Assembly (NCBI GenBank): GCA_007693595.1 | Contig: REDI01000034.1 | Location: 1-64,000, forward strand | Direction of reading: 5' to 3' | Source: Deltaproteobacteria bacterium | Lineage (GTDB): Bacteria > Myxococcota_A > UBA796 > GCA-2862545 | DNA: 64,000 nucleotides | In this document: positions 59,201-64,000 of the stretch, piece after piece | Layout of the letters: every line of letters starts with the position of its first letter | How positions within the stretch are numbered: the first letter of the stretch is position 1 | Program-made: the position numbers and the translations under genes | The notes under the pieces: model-generated | Databases searched by the model: none | Told to the model about the DNA's origin: nothing | What the model saw: only the letters and a program-made list of their open reading frames with translations

Positions 59201-60269
59201 CTTGAACCTCGCTCCGGGTCAGCTCCCAGGCGGGGCCCAAGCCGCGGTCGACGTTCGCGAGGACGCCGGTTGCGAACACCTCACCACCGTCTTCGTGGAC
59301 GAAGAGCTCGTGGATGGTCACTTCGCTCGGCGTGGCGGTGAGCTCAGCCCGGATCTGGTCCACGCGATAGCGAACGATGGGCCAGACGATGCCGGGCGCC
59401 TCGTAGGCGAGGTCGTCGATCTGCACCACGGCGTCCGCGCGGGGAGCGTCGAGGGTGCCTCCGACCTCCACGTCGATCGAGGCGGCCCCCCCGAGGTAGC
59501 GCGGTGGAGGCAAGAGCACAGAGAAGGAGGCCAGCGCTCCCCAGATCTGGACCCGTGCCTTGATCTCCTCATCGAGGGGCCATATCGCCGAGGCCTCGAC
59601 CTCGAGGCTGTCGAAGGGCAAACGGGCGGGGGGAAGCCCGATCCGATCCGGGCCCAGCTCAGCTCCGTACCAGGCGATGGGGGCATGGTCTGCGAAGTCG
59701 CGCCAGGTGACGTCGATCCGTCCCTCGATGTCCGTCGTTCCGTCGGCCCGAGGGACCAGGTCGAGTCGGGTGAGCCTGACGTGGCCTTCGGGAAAACCGA
59801 GGGTGAAGGAGCCCTGGTGCAGCTCGATTCGCTCGAAGGGCAGCGAAGAGGGGACCTCCATCGGACCGACCGTGCGCGGCTTGGGGGCCCGAAAGGCGTC
59901 GAGGCGGCCCCGCTCGTCGAGATCGAGCCGGACGACGGGCCGGACCAGCGCGACTCGGCCTAGTTTCACGCGGCCCGAACGGAGCGCGAGATCCGCCTCC
60001 GCACGCTCGACGATCACCAAGGGCAGCCCCGTCTTGTGGTGGCGGATCTGAAGGTCGAAGACCGTCACCCCTGCGCGCCACCAGGCCAGGCGGATCCGAT
60101 CGATCTCGACGCGCTCGTGGACTTGCTCTGCGATCCGGGGCGCCACCTGTGCTGCCAGCCAGCGCTCAAACCACGCCGTTCGGACCGTGATCGCGGCGGC
60201 TGCGAGCACCAGCACGAGCAGCAGGCTGGTCCCGGCCAAGATCTTCAGAGACGGTCGACGACGGCCCAT
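56259..60269 (-). CDS. tamB: TamB / AsmA-like envelope lipid-transport or assembly protein
   Basis: A 1336-residue protein. One N-terminal membrane anchor (ILAGTSLLLVLVLAAAAITV) is followed by AsmA-like start strands (VERAEADLALRSGRVKLGRV). About 1000 residues of repetitive beta strands make a long groove. The C-terminal DUF490/TamB domain includes NYRITGPYSAW and ADINALLWFGVTADELED. TamB proteins span the periplasm; current evidence favours phospholipid transport to the outer membrane with TamA. The length fits the family. A tRNA-Gly gene lies 107 bases upstream. Confidence 0.93.
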   Translation of the reverse strand: MGRRRPSLKILAGTSLLLVLVLAAAAITVRTAWFERWLAAQVAPRIAEQVHERVEIDRIRLAWWRAGVTVFDLQIRHHKTGLPLVIVERAEADLALRSGRVKLGRVALVRPVVRLDLDERGRLDAFRAPKPRTVGPMEVPSSLPFERIELHQGSFTLGFPEGHVRLTRLDLVPRADGTTDIEGRIDVTWRDFADHAPIAWYGAELGPDRIGLPPARLPFDSLEVEASAIWPLDEEIKARVQIWGALASFSVLLPPPRYLGGAASIDVEVGGTLDAPRADAVVQIDDLAYEAPGIVWPIVRYRVDQIRAELTATPSEVTIHELFVHEDGGEVFATGVLANVDRGLGPAWELTRSEVQAEHVSLAAILRAAGSAPNPWVDFRGDAQVSLEGPLSPLLLEGPFFVQVSDFEVRQGPVDQLASELNLAIPYAETSGTLSITKENLTLDARRFVSARNRGTVRASIGYKPQGPLDLQIDLSRADLSEIRPLGGSAMFGRGTLRGRLYGDFNDLRARAHGKMSGFEVGGLAYADTLDAQIRTDLKVLELDEVVATKGSTTYTGRFAMDFIRPGLPMQTEVALRRGRIEDLLRVFLDLGDRVVGEVDRGTLWLDGPINDLDGEADMLLADVGLLCERFPTGRARGRLHQGTFTLDELSVRRGSEEGLDVRGSVGRGWALDMVASGELELSTLDALQEAGLDLGGRTSLLFKLDNTLLDPAPHGRIRVWNTRLGEVQLPDSVVNLHTLDGVVQGRGALLDESVSISLSAGLWGEQPYDLRAQLDELPIDLLYPVAADGRAIELRLSGDVVVSGHGGETPSPVEILGVFPQARFQWGDHLLASSPENPWRLQVEGDRWELKDVELAGGRSQIRLVGSGDANAALLDGTGQLDADLLRMFVPGLERADGTLDVDFTSRGGRSTRIDLSLDAALLRHESVPSAFEDLHLDAFLGPDRFVLTHFASDLGGGRVVGDARRLPRLSATLPSQPERRPLGVIEAEDWVPQRFDLLASAENVQMQWVEDLPPAVGDARLAFDGPADNLLLHADIGVTEMAFTERIEWEEWVVALEDYLLVEAPPTDEPPWFGLDINIRADRTVRLLNNVSDATASADLKLSGTTSRMGMTGRVRVDEGMVFVQDRAFDVLRGELRFDNPYAWDPLLDFDLRTDIQSRSRQYRINYRITGPYSAWNSRTMSEPRLPQADINALLWFGVTADELEDMGELTSAVGLAAADFVFKDFVANDYLGLGLRDTTLFDRLPRIEINTGVNLRGEYSSEPRALIRQRWSPTLSTQAEINLVRDDHFARLDWRAEESLLLSSWWASRRREGLRIPVSGALGVDLRWVLEFD

Positions 60270-60375
60270 GGCCTATGCATGCCTCGGTCGACCGCGTCGC
60301 GCACCCCGTAGCCGCGTCACTTTGGGTCCACGCTCGACCGCCTCGGCCTGCACGCAGGCGACGAACGAGAGAAAA

Positions 60376-60451
60376 TGGAGCGGGAAACGGGACTTGAACC
60401 CGCGACCCCGAGCTTGGGAAGCTCGTGCTCTACCAACTGAGCTATTCCCGC
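60376..60451 (-). tRNA. tRNA-Gly (anticodon CCC)
   Basis: The minus strand folds into a complete cloverleaf. Acceptor GCGGGAA pairs with TTCCCGC; D stem GCTC with GAGC; anticodon stem CGAGC with GCTCG around loop TTCCCAA (anticodon CCC); T stem GCGGG with CCCGT; 3' TCCA is encoded. Length is 76 with CCA. It lies between tamB and the ppx/gppA gene, all on the minus strand. Confidence 0.96.
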
Positions 60452-60491
60452 TGACCACGGCGGCGTAACCCGTGCATGGTCGCTGGCAAGA

Positions 60492-61382
60492 TCACCCCAG
60501 CAGTCCGAAGCGCAGCCCGCGATCGCTCACGACCATCGCAGGTCTTCGCGCCTTGCCGAGCACCCGGTCCAAGATCAGCGCTCCGGCGAGCATGTAGTCG
60601 GCCCGCGCGGGCGACGTGGGCACCAGCTCGCGCCGCTGGGAAGCGTTGGCTGGAAGCAGGCGGTCGATCAAGGTGGCGAGGTCGGCGCGGGTGAGCTTGC
60701 CGCCGTGCACCAGGTCGGGCTCGTAGGTGCGCAGGCCGAGCACCATGCACCGAAGGGTGGTCGCGGTGCCCGCGACGGCGAGGACGGTGCGAGGGCTCGG
60801 TTGCAGGTCGATGGGGGCCAGGAGCTTGTCGACGTGACTCCGCGCCTTCGAGAGCATGCTTGGGTCCACCAGATCGCCGTGAAGAAAGGCCTCGGTCAGC
60901 CGGACGCTCCCGACCTCGAGGGAGGCGCGGGTCGAGGTGGCGAGGTGGGTCCCGCACACGAGCTCGGTGCTCCCACCGCCGAGGTCGACGACCAGTAGGG
61001 GGCCCTCGGGGAGCTCCAGGTCTCGAAGCGCGCCGGCCCAGGTGAGCCTCGCTTCTTCGTCGCCGGTGATGATGCGGATCTTCAGCCCGAGGTCGCGCTG
61101 GATCCTACGGAAGAAGGTCGAGGCGTTCATGGAGCGTCGCGCAGCGCTGGTCGCGACCGCCTTGATCGACCAGGGCTGGATCCCGTGGGTTCGGGCCAGG
61201 TCCACATAGGCGCGCAGGACCTCCTCGGCCGCTTCCATGCGATCAGGGCGAAAGAGGCCTTGATCCCCTAAGCCGCGCCCGAGGCCCACAACCTCGGCGA
61301 GGTCGACGACCACCTCGCCGGCATCGTCTACGATAGTGAGCAGCAGGGAGTTGCTTCCGATGTCGATGGCGGCGAGGGGCAT
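60492..61382 (-). CDS. Ppx/GppA-type phosphatase
   Basis: A 296-residue protein of the short Ppx/GppA type, with the ASKHA-fold motifs AAIDIGSNSLLLTI, TSAARRSMNASTFF, ITGDEEARLTW and LVVDLGGGSTELV. It would hydrolyse polyphosphate or pppGpp; the short form lacks the C-terminal HD-like domain. It starts 51 bases after the tolB stop, so co-transcription with the tol genes is likely. The tRNA-Gly gene follows. Confidence 0.92.
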   Translation of the reverse strand: MPLAAIDIGSNSLLLTIVDDAGEVVVDLAEVVGLGRGLGDQGLFRPDRMEAAEEVLRAYVDLARTHGIQPWSIKAVATSAARRSMNASTFFRRIQRDLGLKIRIITGDEEARLTWAGALRDLELPEGPLLVVDLGGGSTELVCGTHLATSTRASLEVGSVRLTEAFLHGDLVDPSMLSKARSHVDKLLAPIDLQPSPRTVLAVAGTATTLRCMVLGLRTYEPDLVHGGKLTRADLATLIDRLLPANASQRRELVPTSPARADYMLAGALILDRVLGKARRPAMVVSDRGLRFGLLG

Positions 61383-61433
61383 GGAGGACTCGAGGGGTGC
61401 GGTCGAGAGAGAGGGGTGGGTTTCCTGTCGCGG

Positions 61434-62732
61434 TTAGCGCACAGGCGAGAAGGAGGGCTGGAAGTAGCCCCCGCCCTCGGTGAGCTGGACCTGATGGCGA
61501 CCGTCGGCGGTCGAGAGCCACAGCTCGCTACGGCCGGTTCGGGTGCTCGAGAAGACCAGGTAGCGCCCATCGGGGCTCCAGCCAGGGTTCTCGTTATTCC
61601 CCATCTTCTGTGTGATCCGCCGGGTGACGCCGGACTCGACGTCGAGCAGGAAGATGTCGAAGGTCGGATCGCGGCCTACAAAGGCGATGGTACGCCCATC
61701 GGGGGACCAGGCCGGGTCGGTGTTGAAGCTCCCCTGTCGGCTCACGCGACGGGTCTCGCCGGACTCGAGATCCATGATGAAGATGTGCGAGCCCCCCGAA
61801 CGCTCGGACGAGAAGGCGAGCTGCTTGCCGTCGGGGCTGAAGCTGGGGGCCACGTCGATTCCGCCAGTACGGGTCAGCCGGCGAAGGACCTTGCCCGTGC
61901 CGCTGTCGAGCAGGAAGAGGTCTGCGTGGGCTCCATCGGACCGGGAGAGCGCGACCTTCGAGCCATCGGGAGAGAAGGTGGCGCCGACGTTGATCCCTTG
62001 GGCGGCGGAGAGGACGCGGGTGCGGCCGGTGCGCAGGTCCTTGATGTAGGCGTCGGGGTTGTCGCGACGATAGCTGGTCCATGCGATGGAGCGGCCATCG
62101 GGCGACCAGGCGGGCGAGATGTTGATGGAGCCGTTTCGGGTCACGGGTACGGTGCCCTGGCCGTCGATGTCGAGCACGACGATCTCTTTATTGCCGCGCT
62201 GGCGCACGGCGGTGAGCCGGGCCCCGAAGAAGCCGGGGTCGCCGGTGAGGGCCAGCAGGATCTCGCGGGCGAGGGCTTGCCCCAGGGCGCGCTCTTGTCC
62301 GGCGTTGCCCTCGAAGCGCTTGGCGGCCAGACGCTCGCCAGAGTTGACATCGTAGATCCAGACCTCTGCCGAGAGGGCGTCCCCGACGGCCCGCACGCCG
62401 GTCTTGGCCAGGGCGGCCGCCCGCACGGTCCGCCAGTCCTGCATCGAGAAGGTGCCGGGTTCCAGGCCGCCGGTGTCGATGGTGGCGTCAGGGTCGATGA
62501 GCCGGAAGTAGCCGGTGAGCTCGAGATGCCGCCGGGTCGACTCCCAGACCGCGCGGGCGGAGGACTCCCCGCCGGTGGCCTGGGAATACGGGAGGCCGAG
62601 CGGGAAGTCCTTGCGGCCGGGACCGACGTCGATCACAAAGCCGCTGCTCGCGAAGGCGGGCAAGCTGCCGATCAGGAGCAAGGCAAGGACCAGGAAGCGC
62701 AGCGCGGCGCGGAGGTGGCGGGTTGGGTTCAC
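61434..62732 (-). CDS. tolB: TolB periplasmic propeller protein
   Basis: A 432-residue TolB. A signal peptide (LVLALLLIGSLPAFASS) is followed by the N-terminal D1 domain. The six-bladed propeller has the repeated SPDG turns (ISPAWSPDGRSIAWTS; GATFSPDGSKVALS; APSFSPDGKQLAFSS; DPAWSPDGRTIAFV; NPGWSPDGRYLVFSS). It binds Pal and helps link the Tol complex to the outer membrane. It begins three bases after the TolA/TonB gene. No pal gene follows. Confidence 0.96.
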   Translation of the reverse strand: MNPTRHLRAALRFLVLALLLIGSLPAFASSGFVIDVGPGRKDFPLGLPYSQATGGESSARAVWESTRRHLELTGYFRLIDPDATIDTGGLEPGTFSMQDWRTVRAAALAKTGVRAVGDALSAEVWIYDVNSGERLAAKRFEGNAGQERALGQALAREILLALTGDPGFFGARLTAVRQRGNKEIVVLDIDGQGTVPVTRNGSINISPAWSPDGRSIAWTSYRRDNPDAYIKDLRTGRTRVLSAAQGINVGATFSPDGSKVALSRSDGAHADLFLLDSGTGKVLRRLTRTGGIDVAPSFSPDGKQLAFSSERSGGSHIFIMDLESGETRRVSRQGSFNTDPAWSPDGRTIAFVGRDPTFDIFLLDVESGVTRRITQKMGNNENPGWSPDGRYLVFSSTRTGRSELWLSTADGRHQVQLTEGGGYFQPSFSPVR

Positions 62733-62735
62733 GGG

Positions 62736-63575
62736 TCATCTCGCGTTGAATCGGACTAGGTATCCGTTGACGAACTTGTCGCGATGGCGGTCGGGGGGCA
62801 AGGGCACCCGGTCGACTGACTCGACCGCGCGCTCCGAGGCGCCATCCCACGAGGGGTTGCCGCTCCGGCTGACCCAGTCCCACGAGGTCACTCGGCCGGA
62901 GTCCAGATCGAACCGGACTCGGAGAACCCCCTCGATGTCGGGGTTGTTCTCGGCGATGGTGGGGAGGGGGTTGAAGCGGCTCATGAAGAGGTCTCGTACG
63001 CGCTGGGCGTAGCGCGCGAGCTCTGGGTCGGTGACCGCCCCGCTCCCGCCGAGATCGATGCGCTCGTCGGAGGTGCTGTCGGGGTCCGAGGCGACGCTGG
63101 CCTCGGCGCCGGTCGGGGCGTCGAGGTCTTGGAGAGCGAGCCGTCGTAAGGCCTCGCGGCGCTCTCGGTCTCGGCGCTCGCGGTCGGGGTCGCCCTTGGG
63201 CTCCGGGGTCTGGGTCTTGTCTTGTACGACCAGATCGCTCTGGGTGGTCGGGGTGGGCTCGACCTCGCCGATGTCGGCCACGCCTGGATCCTCTTGGGGG
63301 GCGGCGGCCTTGGGGTCGACCGGGGCCGGAGGGGCCGGGGGCGCGACGTCCATCTGAGCCATTCGGCTGTCGCTCTTGGGCAGAGAGACGAGGCTGACCT
63401 CGATGACGTCGTCGAGGTCGAGCGCGTCGTCTTGGCAGCTCGGGAGCATCGAGAAGAGGGTGAGCGCACCGAGCACGAAGACATGACCGAGGATCGACGG
63501 GACGATCCACAGCCCTAGCCTCAGAGCATCTCCCGTCCAAGACCAGGGGTTGAGGCTGGAGCGCGCCCGACTCAC
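62736..63575 (-). CDS. TolA/TonB-like energy-transduction protein
   Basis: A 279-residue protein from GTG 63575. One N-terminal membrane helix (SILGHVFVLGALTLFSMLPS) is followed by a Pro/Ala-rich and charged rod (APPAPPAPVDPKAAAPQEDP; ERRDRERREALRR). The C-terminal TonB/TolA-type domain (about 195-279) has GVLRVRFDLDSGRVTSWDWV and PSWDGASERAVES. It lies in the tol position between tolR and tolB and would act as TolA. The start overlaps the tolR stop as GTGA. It is shorter than most TolA proteins. Confidence 0.88.
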   Translation of the reverse strand: MSRARSSLNPWSWTGDALRLGLWIVPSILGHVFVLGALTLFSMLPSCQDDALDLDDVIEVSLVSLPKSDSRMAQMDVAPPAPPAPVDPKAAAPQEDPGVADIGEVEPTPTTQSDLVVQDKTQTPEPKGDPDRERRDRERREALRRLALQDLDAPTGAEASVASDPDSTSDERIDLGGSGAVTDPELARYAQRVRDLFMSRFNPLPTIAENNPDIEGVLRVRFDLDSGRVTSWDWVSRSGNPSWDGASERAVESVDRVPLPPDRHRDKFVNGYLVRFNAR

Positions 63576-64000
63576 TCTTCGTCCTCCATGCCTTCGAGGG
63601 CTCCTGGATTCGACACGAGGCCGACCTTGGGCATTCCCGCGTTCTTCAAGGCGGCCATGGCCCGGATGACATAGCGATACTCGATCGAGGCGTCGGCCCG
63701 CACGAAGACGGGCTGCCCGGGGGCCTCGCGGGCGATGGCCGCGAGGCGGGACTCGAGGTCTCGGACGGGGATCTCGTTGTCGTTGAGATAGTGCTTGAGA
63801 TCCTTGTCGATGGACAGGACGAGCTGGTCTTCGTCGCCCTCGAGAGGCTGCGCGGAGGCGCGGGGCAGATCGATCTCGACCCCTTGGTTCATCAGGGGGG
63901 CTGTGATCATGAAGATGATGAGCAGCACGAGCATCACATCGACCAACGGGGTGACGTTGATATCGCTCATCGTGCTGCCAGGGCCGCCGCCGGAGCTCAT
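63572..64000 (-). CDS. tolR: TolR/ExbD-family protein (at window edge)
   Basis: A 142-residue TolR/ExbD protein whose ATG sits exactly at the last base, 64000; the residue count suggests it is complete, but a longer form outside cannot be excluded. It has one transmembrane helix with the essential acid ([20 protein letters not shown]; Asp20) and a periplasmic domain ([21 protein letters not shown]). With TolQ (presumably upstream, outside) it forms the proton-driven motor. GTGA overlap joins it to the TolA-like gene. Confidence 0.93.
   Translation of the reverse strand: MSSGGGPGSTMSDINVTPLVDVMLVLLIIFMITAPLMNQGVEIDLPRASAQPLEGDEDQLVLSIDKDLKHYLNDNEIPVRDLESRLAAIAREAPGQPVFVRADASIEYRYVIRAMAALKNAGMPKVGLVSNPGALEGMEDEE

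Noticed and set aside
1-64000. CRISPR arrays, prophage, insertion sequences or classic defence genes
   Set aside because: I looked for short spaced repeats, transposase or integrase motifs and nuclease or toxin genes and saw none.

Overview
The window reads as a high-GC (roughly 65 percent) Gram-negative chromosome segment, most likely from a Myxococcota (deltaproteobacterial) relative. Grounds for this are the many lipoproteins, MopE-type metal-binding repeats, a seven-ish-POTRA Omp85 protein, TPR and bactofilin-like envelope proteins, an RpoD/DnaG/MurA block, a FHA-ligand-like TQVF motif protein and a sigma-54 promoter. The assignment is inference from gene content; no rRNA or ribosomal protein gene lies in the window. 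I saw no phage, insertion sequence, CRISPR array or classical defence system.

Region 1-5.4 kb is accessory surface material: a tandem, base-identical duplication of a MopE/fibrinogen-like lipoprotein gene, a vestige of a third copy, a Kazal-domain lipoprotein, a disrupted unknown gene and another lipoprotein. At 5.5-8.6 kb a persulfide dioxygenase gene with its own near-perfect sigma-54 promoter and a distal palindrome follows a pabA-pabB fusion. At 9-13.7 kb are a tail-anchored unknown, a cation-diffusion exporter, a ZU5-like lipoprotein and an O-methyltransferase-like protein. At 13.9-18.7 kb a divergent metal-acquisition-like locus combines a TonB-dependent receptor, two lipoproteins, a ZIP transporter and an operator-like inverted repeat. 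gloA follows.

Region 19.2-32.6 kb is largely housekeeping: murA-dnaG-rpoD (minus strand), a propeller lipoprotein, trmJ, a lid-less DnaK-like Hsp70 and a coiled-coil protein. A long minus-strand run from 39.4 to 29.2 kb is tightly overlapped: M16 peptidase, hemW, dnaJ, LpoA-like binding protein, thiL and two CNNM/CorC-type transporters. The next minus-strand run (45.1-39.5 kb) is an envelope set: YbjN-like protein, bactofilin-like acidic protein, VWA lipoprotein, outer-membrane barrel and TPR protein.

Region 45.2-51.0 kb runs on the plus strand: aroKB fusion, lipoprotein, TPR/TQVF protein, aroQ, accB and accC, i.e. shikimate and fatty-acid initiation. Region 51-64 kb is outer-membrane biogenesis: DUF481 barrel, Cys-rich lipoprotein, TamA-like Omp85, an SDR on the opposite strand, TamB, tRNA-Gly(CCC), Ppx/GppA and a tolR-tolA-tolB block that runs off the right edge.
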